A DNA stretch of 13,736 nt, taken from JBCDBH01 sp039184055. GTDB lineage: Bacteria > Acidobacteriota > Thermoanaerobaculia > Multivoradales > J023. The notes beneath the pieces were generated by a model. It ran no database searches. It was not told where the DNA came from and worked only from the letters and a program-made list of their open reading frames with translations. The stretch is taken from contig JBCDBH010000144.1 of the NCBI GenBank assembly GCA_039184055.1, positions 1 through 13,736 on the forward strand. The letters are read 5' to 3'. The translations under genes and the position numbers were made by a program. Shown in pieces: positions 1 to 7,800 of the stretch (its first letter is position 1; each line of letters begins with the position of its first letter).

Positions 1-1968
1 CGGCCGATGACCGCCGAAGATCTGGTGATGATGGATCGCGTTTCCGATCCTCGCCCCTCGCCCGACGGCGCATGGGTGGCCTATGTCCTTCGCTCGACGG
101 ATCTCGAAGCGGATCGCGGTCGCACCGATCTTTGGCTGGTACCCAGCGATGGCTCGACACAGCCGCGCCAGCTGACCACGCACGAAGCGTCGGACTACAG
201 CCCGCGCTGGTCACCCGACGGCAAGGGGCTCTATTTCCTCTCCAGTCGCTCGGGCTCGAGTCAGGTGTGGCGTTTGCCGCTCGGTGGGGGAGAAGCGCGT
301 CAGATCACCGACGTGCCGCTCGATGTCGGGGCGCTGGTGGTGGCGCCGGACGGTCGTCACCTGGTGGTGTCGATGGAGGTCTTTCCGAGCTGCGACACCC
401 TGGCGTGCACCACCGAGCGTCTCGCTGCCGAGTCCACCGGTGACGGTCTCGTCTTCGACCGGCTTTTCGTGCGTCATTGGGATACCTGGAAGGACGGGCG
501 TCGTGCCCATCTTTTCGCCATTCCGCTCGGTGACAAGGGCGGCGAGCCGATCTTTCTCACCCCGGGTTTCGATGGCGATATCCCCTCGAAGCCCTTCGGC
601 GGTGACGAGGAGATCACCGTCAGTCGCGATGGTGCGACGGTCGTCTTCGCGGGTCGGGTCGCCGGCACCACCGAGCCGTGGTCGACCAATTTCGACCTCT
701 ACGCCGTGCCGATCGGCGGTGGTGCCCTCCGTCAGCTGACCCGCAATCCGGCGCTGGACAGCATGCCGGTGTTTTCGCCCTCAGGTCGGACCCTCGCCTG
801 GCTCGCCATGGAGCGGCCGATGTTCGAATCGGATCGCAAGCGTTTGATGGTGCAGAGCTGGCCCGAAGGTACGCCACAGGTCGTGGCCGACGACTTCGAC
901 CGCTCGATCGGCGGCTTCTCCTTCGCCGACGACAACGTCGTGCTCGCCACGGCGCAGAACATCGGTGAGGTCGACCTCTTCGCCATCACCCTCGTCGACG
1001 GCACGGTCCGCGAGATCGAAACCGGTGCCGGTCACGTCCGCTCGCCGTCGGCCTTGCCGGGTGGCTCGATCGTCTACGGCCAGGACAGCCTTACCAGCCC
1101 CGTGCACCTCTACCGGCTCGACGCCGGCAGCGAACCCATGGCGCTCACCGATCACAACCGCGCCCGTCTCGACGAGCTCACCTTCGGTGAGTACGAGCAG
1201 TTCACCTTCTCGGGCGCGCGTGGCGAGACGGTCTACGCCTACCTCGTCAAACCCGCCGATTACACGCCGGGCCAGCAGTATCCGATCGCCTTTCTCATCC
1301 ACGGTGGCCCTCAGGGCTCGTTCGACGACGATTTCCACTATCGGTGGAATCCGCAGATCTACGCCGGCGCCGGCTACGCCGCGGTGATGGTCGACTTCCA
1401 CGGTTCGACCGGCTACGGCCAGGCGTTCACCGATTCGATCACCGGCGAATGGGGAAGCCTGCCTCTCGAGGATCTGCAAAAGGGTCTCGACCACGCGCTC
1501 GGCGCCTATTCCTGGCTCGACGGGGAGCGGATCTGCGCCCTCGGCGCTTCCTACGGTGGCTACATGATCAATTGGATCGCCGGCAATTGGGCCGACCGTT
1601 TCGATTGCCTGGTCAACCACGACGGTCTCTTCGACACCCGGTCGATGTACTACACCACCGAGGAGCTGTGGTTCGTCGAGTGGGAATTCGGTGGCACGCC
1701 GTGGCAGATGCCCGAGTCCTACGCGCGCTGGAATCCCGCCCTCGACGTCGACAAATGGCAAACCCCGATGCTGGTGATCCACGGCGAGCTCGATTTTCGC
1801 GTGCCTCCCGAGCAGGGTCTGGCGACCTTCACCGCTCTGCAGCGCCGCGGCATTCCGTCGCGTCTGCTCTGGTTCCACGAGGAGAACCACTGGGTGCTCA
1901 AGCCCAAGAACAGCCTGCAATGGCACGCCGAAGTGCTGTCCTGGCTCGAACAATGGACCGGAGAATGA
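1..1968 (+). CDS. S9 family peptidase (prolyl oligopeptidase / acylaminoacyl-peptidase type), 5' end outside window
   Basis: Serine peptidase that cleaves short peptides, in the dipeptidyl-peptidase/acylaminoacyl-peptidase group. The N-terminal two thirds (about residues 15-380, counted from the ATG at 7) has WD40/TolB-like propeller repeats of the type SPDGAWVAYV, SPRWSPDGKGLYF and FSPSGRTLAW. The C-terminal alpha/beta-hydrolase domain (about 400-650) carries the nucleophile elbow GASYGGYM (Ser515), the acid in HGELDFRVP (Asp596) and the catalytic His in HEENHWVL (His628), so the triad is complete. A middle motif, VRHWDTWKDGRR, is typical of this subgroup. The frame is open to base 1 and reads Arg-Pro before the ATG at 7. 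Family members usually have a signal peptide plus an R-P-M-T-like start to the mature part, so I think the true start lies upstream and about 20-40 residues are missing. The substrate is not predictable. It is followed 1 bp downstream by the SDR gene, suggesting co-transcription. Confidence 0.93.
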   Translation, partial: RPMTAEDLVMMDRVSDPRPSPDGAWVAYVLRSTDLEADRGRTDLWLVPSDGSTQPRQLTTHEASDYSPRWSPDGKGLYFLSSRSGSSQVWRLPLGGGEARQITDVPLDVGALVVAPDGRHLVVSMEVFPSCDTLACTTERLAAESTGDGLVFDRLFVRHWDTWKDGRRAHLFAIPLGDKGGEPIFLTPGFDGDIPSKPFGGDEEITVSRDGATVVFAGRVAGTTEPWSTNFDLYAVPIGGGALRQLTRNPALDSMPVFSPSGRTLAWLAMERPMFESDRKRLMVQSWPEGTPQVVADDFDRSIGGFSFADDNVVLATAQNIGEVDLFAITLVDGTVREIETGAGHVRSPSALPGGSIVYGQDSLTSPVHLYRLDAGSEPMALTDHNRARLDELTFGEYEQFTFSGARGETVYAYLVKPADYTPGQQYPIAFLIHGGPQGSFDDDFHYRWNPQIYAGAGYAAVMVDFHGSTGYGQAFTDSITGEWGSLPLEDLQKGLDHALGAYSWLDGERICALGASYGGYMINWIAGNWADRFDCLVNHDGLFDTRSMYYTTEELWFVEWEFGGTPWQMPESYARWNPALDVDKWQTPMLVIHGELDFRVPPEQGLATFTALQRRGIPSRLLWFHEENHWVLKPKNSLQWHAEVLSWLEQWTGE

Positions 1969-1969
1969 C

Positions 1970-2659
1970 ATGAGCAACAAAGTCGCGGCGATCACCGGCG
2001 GTACACGTGGCATCGGTCGGGGCATCGCCGAGGCTTTGGTCGCCGAAGGGTGGACCGTCTCGGTGACCGGACGCAACGAAGACAGCTTGCGCGAGGTCAC
2101 CGAACAGCTCGGCTGTGAAGGCGAGCGGGTCGACGTGCAGGACGAAGGCGCGGTCGACAGCTGGTTGCAACGACTCGCCGGTCGTCACGGCCGACTCGAC
2201 CTGCTGGTCAACAACGCCGGTGTCGGTCGCTTCGCGCCGGTCGACGAGATGAGCGCCGACGATTGGCGTGCCGTCGTGCACACCAACCTCGACGGCGCCT
2301 TCTACGCCCTCTCGTCAGCGGCCCGGTTGATGAAACCCCGAGAAGACGGTTGGATCGTCAACATCGCCAGCATCGCCTCACGCAACGCCATCAAGGGCGG
2401 CGCGGCCTACAACGCGAGCAAATTCGGCATGCTCGGTCTGGCCGAAGCCGCCATGCTCGACCTGCGCAAATACGGTATCCGCGTCACCACCGTCATGCCC
2501 GGTAGCGTCGATACCGATTTCGCGCACCGCGCCGGCGACACCGATTGGATGCTGCGCTCCGAGGACGTCGCCCAGGTGGTGCTCGATCTCCTGCGTTATC
2601 CGGCTCGGGCCCTACCTAGCCGGATCGAGATCCGGCCGACCAAGCCGCCTTCGGCCTAG
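1970..2659 (+). CDS. SDR family NAD(P)-dependent oxidoreductase
   Basis: Classical short-chain dehydrogenase/reductase of 229 residues, cytosolic, with no signal peptide. The Rossmann nucleotide-binding motif TGGTRGIG is at residues 9-16. NNAG is at 81-84, and the catalytic tetrad is Asn106, Ser134, Tyr147 and Lys151 (YNASK). The PG motif after beta-6 is at 177-178 (MPGSVDTDF). An Arg at the end of beta-2 (SVTGRN) fits NADP(H) preference, which is inference. The protein is short for the family (usually about 240-260) and has only a brief C-terminal segment, as in SDRs annotated as 3-oxoacyl-ACP-reductase-like or sepiapterin-reductase-like. The substrate cannot be assigned. A GGAG ribosome-binding site at 1960-1963, 6 nt from the ATG, lies inside the end of the peptidase gene, so the pair is probably one transcript. 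The TAG stop overlaps the convergent marR-like stop. Confidence 0.93.
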   Translation: MSNKVAAITGGTRGIGRGIAEALVAEGWTVSVTGRNEDSLREVTEQLGCEGERVDVQDEGAVDSWLQRLAGRHGRLDLLVNNAGVGRFAPVDEMSADDWRAVVHTNLDGAFYALSSAARLMKPREDGWIVNIASIASRNAIKGGAAYNASKFGMLGLAEAAMLDLRKYGIRVTTVMPGSVDTDFAHRAGDTDWMLRSEDVAQVVLDLLRYPARALPSRIEIRPTKPPSA

Positions 2660-3207
2660 CTCGCGAGCTCGTGCTCGCGACACAACTTGGTCGCGTCCTC
2701 GGGGGACAGGGCTTCCTTGGTCAGACCACACCGGCCGCCCAGCTCGCGTGGTTCGAAAAAACGACATGAGCGACAGATCCCGAAGCTCCTGAGATCGTTT
2801 GCCTGCTGGAGGGTGCGGAGCAGCGACTCGAGCTCGCGGGCCGGTTGCTCGAAGGTCGTGTCCGGCAGCTCGGCGAAGAGCTGAATCGGATACACCTGGT
2901 CGATCATCGTTTGTCCCGTTTCGGTCGGGCGACAGTGAACGACTCGACCATCCACAAGGTCCGCGACCTTCTTGATCAGACCACGCTTCTCGAGCGCCTT
3001 GAGTGTTTGGCTGACCGTTCCTTTGGTGATGCCCAGATACTCGGTCAGCGCGGCGGGCGTGTCGCTATAGCGATTCGCCGACCCCAAGTAGATCAACGCT
3101 TCCAATTGCACCAATTTGAGACCGTGCTCCGTGGCGGCTTGGCGCAGACCGGCGCGAAAGAGCGAGGTCAGTCGTTCGGTGAGCTGATGGAGACGGCTTG
3201 GATTCAT
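2656..3207 (-). CDS. MarR-type winged-helix transcriptional regulator with C-terminal Cys/His cluster
   Basis: DNA-binding regulator of 183 residues. The central winged helix-turn-helix (about 33-100) includes the recognition region LGITKGTVSQTLKALEKRGL (59-77 region) and a wing with DGRVVHCRPTETG, as in the MarR family. Typical MarR proteins are about 140-160 residues; this one adds a tail of about 40 residues containing CRSC (Cys145, Cys148), Cys160, Cys176 and His179, spaced C-x2-C-x11-C-x15-C-x2-H. That looks like a metal or Fe-S site, or a redox sensor; which one is inference. A GAAGG ribosome-binding site (3215-3219) lies 7 nt before the ATG. The gene is divergent from the duplicated secreted-protein gene and converges with the SDR gene. 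An inverted repeat in its own promoter suggests autorepression. The inducing signal is unknown. Confidence 0.9.
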   Translation of the reverse strand: MNPSRLHQLTERLTSLFRAGLRQAATEHGLKLVQLEALIYLGSANRYSDTPAALTEYLGITKGTVSQTLKALEKRGLIKKVADLVDGRVVHCRPTETGQTMIDQVYPIQLFAELPDTTFEQPARELESLLRTLQQANDLRSFGICRSCRFFEPRELGGRCGLTKEALSPEDATKLCREHELAS

Positions 3208-3236
3208 GGTCGGACCTTCGAAGACATGGCCTCATA

Positions 3237-3265
3237 AAAGTATCGAGTCGATAGCATCTTGACAA
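3237..3265 (-). promoter_or_regulatory. Predicted sigma-70-type promoter of the marR-like gene
   Basis: On the - strand, TTGTCA (3265-3260) is followed after exactly 17 nt by TACTTT (3242-3237), a fair match to TTGACA-17-TATAAT. The predicted transcript start, near 3230, leaves a leader of about 23 nt with the GAAGG ribosome-binding site. The palindrome at 3241-3253 fills the spacer and touches the -10 box, so a bound repressor would block the polymerase. Predicted by eye only. Confidence 0.5.
3241..3253. promoter_or_regulatory. Candidate MarR operator, perfect inverted repeat TATCGA-N-TCGATA
   Basis: TATCGAGTCGATA is a perfect 6-1-6 palindrome 34 bp upstream of the marR-like ATG, lying between the predicted -35 and -10 boxes. 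MarR-family dimers commonly bind pseudo-palindromes of 13-20 bp overlapping their own promoter. Size and position fit autoregulation, but TCGA is very frequent throughout this window, which raises the chance of coincidence. Confidence 0.5.
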
Positions 3266-3295
3266 GCCAGGTGTCTTCCGTCAGTCTCAAAGTCG

Positions 3296-3308
3296 TAGCG
3301 AGTCGAAA
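3296..3308. promoter_or_regulatory. Degenerate second operator-like site TAGCGAGTCGAAA
   Basis: Eleven of 13 positions match the perfect palindrome at 3241-3253, with mismatches at positions 3 and 12, so symmetry is kept only in the inner CGA-N-TCG core. It is 55 bp from the first site and 28 bp before the ATG of the duplicated secreted-protein gene, where it could act on that gene's promoter. Weak evidence by itself. Confidence 0.25.
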
Positions 3309-3336
3309 CCATTTAAACGCACGGGAGAACGGACCG

Positions 3337-4743
3337 ATGCTTCGATCGATCTTCGTCACGACCATTTTTCTCGTTTTCAACGCTTTTTTCGCTAGTCCTA
3401 CGATCGCCGACACCACACATGCTCCCGAGTTCGCCGATCACCCGTCGCTCGAGCTGCGCGCGCTCGATGCACGGTATGTCGCGGAGCTCGACAGCCTCGT
3501 CTTCACCATCGAAGCCGCGGGTGACGCCGCGTCGATCACACCCGAGCCAGCGGGCCAAGTCCATGGCGCGCCCGTGCTCGGCTATGTCTTCACGACCGAT
3601 CTCAGCCCATCGGATGTCGGATTTCGACGGGATGCCGGCACGGTGGCGCTCGCCATCACCAGCCATCCCGATTTCGACGACACGCCTCTGTGGGACGAAG
3701 ATCAGAACGAGGCGTATGACGACGACGGCGCGGTCTACCATGCTCATTGGGTCGTGCTCGACGCCGACCAACGGGCTCCAGCCGGGCTCGCCGTCGTTCA
3801 GGCCGACAAGAACGATGTTCTGCCACCGACCGCCCCCATGCCGATGTACCTCGACAGCCCCGGCTTCACCGTGGTCGAGCGGGGAAACCGGCTCCACACG
3901 ATCGTTCCGGCGGATCGAGTCAAGCGACGTGTCGATCTCGAGATCGGCGCGCTGACCGCCTTCATGCGAGTCGACGCCTCGGGTGATCGACCACTGCTGG
4001 CGGTTCACCATGTTCTTTCGAAGCTCGACACGACCCGAAAAGTCACGGGTACCCAAGCAGCGGCGAAGAGCGCGTGGCCCCGCGCCACCACCGATGAGAA
4101 CCCCGCCGCGCTCGACGTCACCGCCGCGACCGCCACCTACTTCGAGTCGCTCGACACCTACCATGTCAGTCTCGACGTTCGTGGTCGCGTCGCGACCGTG
4201 ATGCCCATCGCCGCCGGCCAGGTCGACGGTGCGCCCGTGCTCGGCTACGTCTTCCCGACCACCATGCCACCTGCCTCGGTGGGCTTTCGCGAGATCGAAG
4301 GCACCCTCGTGCTCGCCGTGACCAGCCATCCCGACTTCGACGACACACCCCTGTGGGACGAAAACCTGGACAGCGACTACGGTAACGACGGCGCTACCTA
4401 CCACGTGCACTGGGCGGTTCTGGTCGACGATGAAGCATCGCCTGCCGGACTGTCCGTGCCCTCGCAAGCCGACAAAAGCCTGCTACCGCCGACCGCACCC
4501 ATGCCGATGTACCTCGATTCACCGGGCTATCATGCCTTCGCGAACGGTTCTCGGCTGAGTGTCCTCGTTCCCGGTTGGCACCTACGAGGCATCGATACGT
4601 TTCGCTTTGACGCCCTCACCGCCCACATGCGTGTCGACGCATCCGGCCCCAACCCGGTGCTTCGAGTCGAGAAAGTCATCGATCTCTTGTCCGGGGATCT
4701 TTCCTTACCGTTCACACCACAAACGGTAGACGACGTTCCTTAA
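3337..4743 (+). CDS. Secreted protein of two tandem DDTPLWDE/YHxHW domains, function unknown
   Basis: Predicted exported protein of 468 residues. The ATG at 3337 is chosen because it has GGGAG at 3323-3327 and opens a clean signal peptide: MLRSI, then a hydrophobic stretch, with likely cleavage after TIA (residue 24). An upstream in-frame TTG at 3259 would add 26 residues before the signal and is part of a TTGACA. The mature protein is two copies of one domain, about residues 36-230 and 257-451. Identical blocks include HPDFDDTPLWDE (110-121 and 331-342) and LPPTAPMPMYLDSPG (162-176 and 383-397), plus YHxHW (134-138 and 355-359) and FMRVDASG/HMRVDASG. Conserved Asp and His residues suggest metal or ligand binding, which is inference. 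I recall single-domain proteins with these motifs annotated as hypothetical in proteobacteria; I know no assigned function. Divergent from, and possibly controlled by, the MarR-like gene. Confidence 0.85.
   Translation: MLRSIFVTTIFLVFNAFFASPTIADTTHAPEFADHPSLELRALDARYVAELDSLVFTIEAAGDAASITPEPAGQVHGAPVLGYVFTTDLSPSDVGFRRDAGTVALAITSHPDFDDTPLWDEDQNEAYDDDGAVYHAHWVVLDADQRAPAGLAVVQADKNDVLPPTAPMPMYLDSPGFTVVERGNRLHTIVPADRVKRRVDLEIGALTAFMRVDASGDRPLLAVHHVLSKLDTTRKVTGTQAAAKSAWPRATTDENPAALDVTAATATYFESLDTYHVSLDVRGRVATVMPIAAGQVDGAPVLGYVFPTTMPPASVGFREIEGTLVLAVTSHPDFDDTPLWDENLDSDYGNDGATYHVHWAVLVDDEASPAGLSVPSQADKSLLPPTAPMPMYLDSPGYHAFANGSRLSVLVPGWHLRGIDTFRFDALTAHMRVDASGPNPVLRVEKVIDLLSGDLSLPFTPQTVDDVP
3442..4026 (+). 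repeat. First coding copy of the duplicated domain
   Basis: Encodes residues 36-230 of the secreted protein. It aligns with the copy at 4105-4689 at a constant offset of 221 codons (663 bp) across every motif checked. The nucleotide sequence has diverged mostly at third positions, so the duplication is not recent. Confidence 0.85.
4105..4689 (+). repeat. Second coding copy of the duplicated domain
   Basis: Encodes residues 257-451, paired with 3442-4026. A linker of about 26 residues, rich in Ala, Thr and Lys (KVTGTQAAAKSAWPRATT), joins the copies. The C-terminus then ends with SGDLSLPFTPQTVDDVP, which has no counterpart after copy 1. Confidence 0.85.
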
Positions 4744-4759
4744 CCGAGGCTGCAACGCA

Positions 4760-4790
4760 TGGTGCGAGACCGAGAGACCGCCTCGCACCA
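4760..4790 (+). terminator. Stem-loop after the duplicated secreted-protein gene
   Basis: TGGTGCGAG (4760-4768) pairs perfectly with CTCGCACCA (4782-4790) across a 13-nt loop, beginning 16 nt after the TAA stop. The stem is strong, but only CTTTA follows 5 nt later and there is no real T-tract. It may be a weak terminator, a Rho-assisted end or a 3' protective hairpin separating this gene from the next operon. Confidence 0.45.
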
Positions 4791-4833
4791 CGGATCTTTA
4801 CGAGACCGAGATCGATCGTAGACGGTTGAGAGA

Positions 4834-4863
4834 TTGGAAAGTAGTCGGTGATCGCGCGATACT
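4834..4863 (+). promoter_or_regulatory. Weak candidate promoter before the membrane fusion gene
   Basis: TTGGAA (4834-4839), an 18-nt spacer, then GATACT (4858-4863). Transcription would begin about 4870, only a few bases before the ATG at 4874. That agrees with the absence of any Shine-Dalgarno-like sequence and would give a nearly leaderless mRNA. Both boxes are imperfect. Confidence 0.25.
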
Positions 4864-4873
4864 CTGCGCTTCG

Positions 4874-7800
4874 ATGGCCGATCCGATATCTCTCACCGAT
4901 TCACGCGCCTTTCTCGACCGCTCGGTCGTCGCCGTGCTCTTCGTCTTGTCCGGCTTCAGCGCGCTGGTCTATCAGCTCGTCTGGACCCAACAGTTCGCGC
5001 TGGTTTTCGGGGCCACGGCGACCGCGACGGCTGCCGTCTTGGCGGCCTATATGTTCGGTTTGGGGGCCGGCGCGGCGCTCATTGCCCGATCGATCCATCG
5101 CATTCGTCGACCGGTGCTGTGGTACGCGGCGCTCGAGGTGGGGATCGCGCTGAGCGCTCTCTTGGTGGCGCCGGCGCTCGATCTGACTCGTGACGCGCAT
5201 ATCGCCCTGGCTCGCGCGATCGAGCTCGAAGGCTTGGCATCGGCCCTTTTCTTTCTTGTCTTTTCGTTCGTGATCGTCGGCATCCCGACGGCGATGATGG
5301 GTGCGACGCTGCCGTTACTGGTGCGCTTTTGGGTCGTCACCGAACGGCAGATCAGTCGTGGTGTCGCGACCCTCTACATGGTCAATACCTTGGGTGCCGC
5401 CGCCGGGACCCTGGCGGCTGGCTTCGTTCTGATCCCGCGATTGGGGCTCGGCATGACGATTTGGGTCGCGGTTGCGATCAACCTCTTCGTCGCCGGGCTC
5501 GCCTGGCTGTGGTTTCGACACCGGGGTGGCGTCGATCTCGAGACCGAGCCGGATCACACGACATCCACCGACAAGCCCGCGCTCGATCGTCTCGCCGTGG
5601 TCATGTTCGTTTTGATCGGTGGCTCCGGTCTGGTCGGGATGGCGTACGAGGTCTATTGGACGCGGGTGCTCAGCCATCCTCTCGGCGGCAGCCTCTATGC
5701 CTTCGCGATCATGCTGGCGGCGTTTTTGGTCGGGATCGCGCTCGGCGCGCTGCTCGCCGGCACGCCACGCTGGTCACGGCGCGCCAGCTGGGGCGGATTC
5801 GGTGTCGCCCAGCTCGGAATCGCGATCTGCGCGCTCGGCGCAGTCCATGGGCTCGATCACGAGATGGTCGGTCGTTTTGTCGAGCGCGCCGGTCTCTCAC
5901 CCGGAGCGTTGGCGTTGATCGGCGTCACCCTTTTGCCGGGGGCCATCCTGCTGGGTGTGTCATTTCCGTTGGCGGTGCGTGCGGTGGCCTCGGATGTGTC
6001 GACGGCGGCGGCGAGCAGTGGGCGTGTCTATGCCTGCAATACCGCCGGCACCATCATCGGCTCGGTGCTTTGTGGTTTTTGGCTGCTGCCGAGCTTTCGC
6101 TTCGACGGCACCTTGGCGACGCTGCTGGTGATCAGCGCCGTGCTCGCCGGGATCGCATTCACCGTGGCGGGCGGCCGGTGGCGGGTCGGTACGGCCCTCG
6201 CCACGCTGGGCGTGCTCGCGGTCTTCGTATGGCCACCGCCGACACCGTGGAGTCTGCTCGGTCGGTCGGCGCTCGCCGAGCCCATGGCAGCCGAAGAAGT
6301 CACCTATCTCGGCGTCGGGCGTAGCACGACCGTGATGCTGCAAGATCTCGACGGTGAGCAACGGCTGACCACGGATGGCCTTCCCGAATCGTCGATCCAG
6401 ATCGACGGCAGTCGACCTGCTCGCTACACGATCGCACGCTGGCTGGCCATGCTTCCCGCGACCGCGCGACCCGAGGCCGATCGGGCCTTGGTGATCGGTT
6501 TTGGCGCCGGCATCACCTCCTCGGCGCTGCCGGCGAACGTCACCCGGATCGACGTCGCAGAAATCGAGCCCGAGGTGATCCGCGCCAACCGAACCCTGTC
6601 GGATTGGCGTCTCGACGATCCACTCGCCGATCCACGTCTCGAGCTGATCCTCAACGACGCGCGCAACGTGTTGACCACCGGCGAGACCCGTTACGACCTG
6701 ATCATCTCGCAGCCCTCTCATCCTTGGACCCTCGGCGCCGCCAGTCTCTTTACCGCCGAGCTCTATGCCATCGCCAAGGATCGGCTGTCCGACGACGGCG
6801 TTTTTCTCCAGTGGACCGGATTGCGTTTTGTCGATCTCGGACTGCTGCGAACCCAGATCGCGACCCTCAACGAGCATTTCGCCTACGTCGAGGCGGTGCG
6901 ACCGCCACCGGGTGGCGCCTTGCTGCTCCTGGCTTCGGATCGACCGATCGCCCTCGAAAAAGGTCTGGTGGCGAGCTGGCAACGCTATGAAGACGATTGG
7001 CGACGCGCCGGAGTCGAAGCCCCGGGAGGTGTTTTGCTCGGACGCTGGCTGGATGCCGAGACCACCCGCGAAATCTCCGCGGACGCCGAAGTGTCCACCG
7101 ATTATCGCAACCTGTTGATGATCCGGTCGCCATGGATCCTCGGTCGTCAGCGCGACGATCCCTTTGCTGAGTTGGATCGCCACGACGTCGTGCGCGACTG
7201 GCAGGGTAGTCGTGACGATCTCTACCCGCTACGGGCCATGTTGCGGTTTCGTCAATTCGATCGCGCTCGGTTGGCGTTGCAGAGCATCGACGATGCGTCG
7301 TTGCGCCGCGTGGCGCAGGGGTTGTGGGATCTGGAACGTGGCAACCGTCAGCAGGCGCTTCTCGTGCTGGCCGACGAAGGGCTGACCGGCACGGCTCGAC
7401 TCGAAGCCTTGGCGGCTCGGCTCGAGCATCACGCGGCACGACCGACAGGTATTCCGACCTCTTTGCTCGAAAGCGTCGGTGAGTTTCCCGCGCTCGCCAC
7501 GGTCGCCGATGCGTGGCGGCTCCTCCGATTGGGTGAGGTCGCCAGCGTGGCCGCGATCGATGCGGATTTGGCCGCGATCGGGGCCGAACATCCCATCTAC
7601 CCGATGGCTCGGCGTTTGCGGATCGCCTGGCGACAGAGGACGGGTACGCCTGAGCTGGCGCGACAAGCGCTCGTGCTGCAAGAGCCTCACATCCTGCTGC
7701 TCGGTGGCAGTGGACCTCGCCCGCTGATTCAGCGTGCCCAGCTGGCGTGGATGGCCGACGATGTCGACGTGTTGCTCGCCACCTTGCTCGAGCTCGGTGG

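Noticed and set aside
781..2100. Long - strand open frame (439 codons) antisense to the peptidase and SDR genes
   Set aside because: It mirrors two genes with complete family motifs. Long antisense frames are expected in high-GC DNA, and its product has no recognisable domain.
3204..3227. Seven-codon leader frame before the marR-like gene, ending as ATGA over its start codon
   Set aside because: Its ATG is only about 3 nt from the predicted transcript start and it has no ribosome-binding site, so chance is the simplest explanation.
3259..3336. TTG start giving a 26-residue N-terminal extension of the duplicated secreted protein
   Set aside because: It would bury the signal peptide; the TTG is within TTGACA, and the ATG at 3337 has a good ribosome-binding site.
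3313..4467. Long - strand open frame (384 codons) antisense to the duplicated secreted protein
   Set aside because: The + strand frame has a signal peptide, a ribosome-binding site and conserved duplicated motifs. The antisense frame is a composition shadow.
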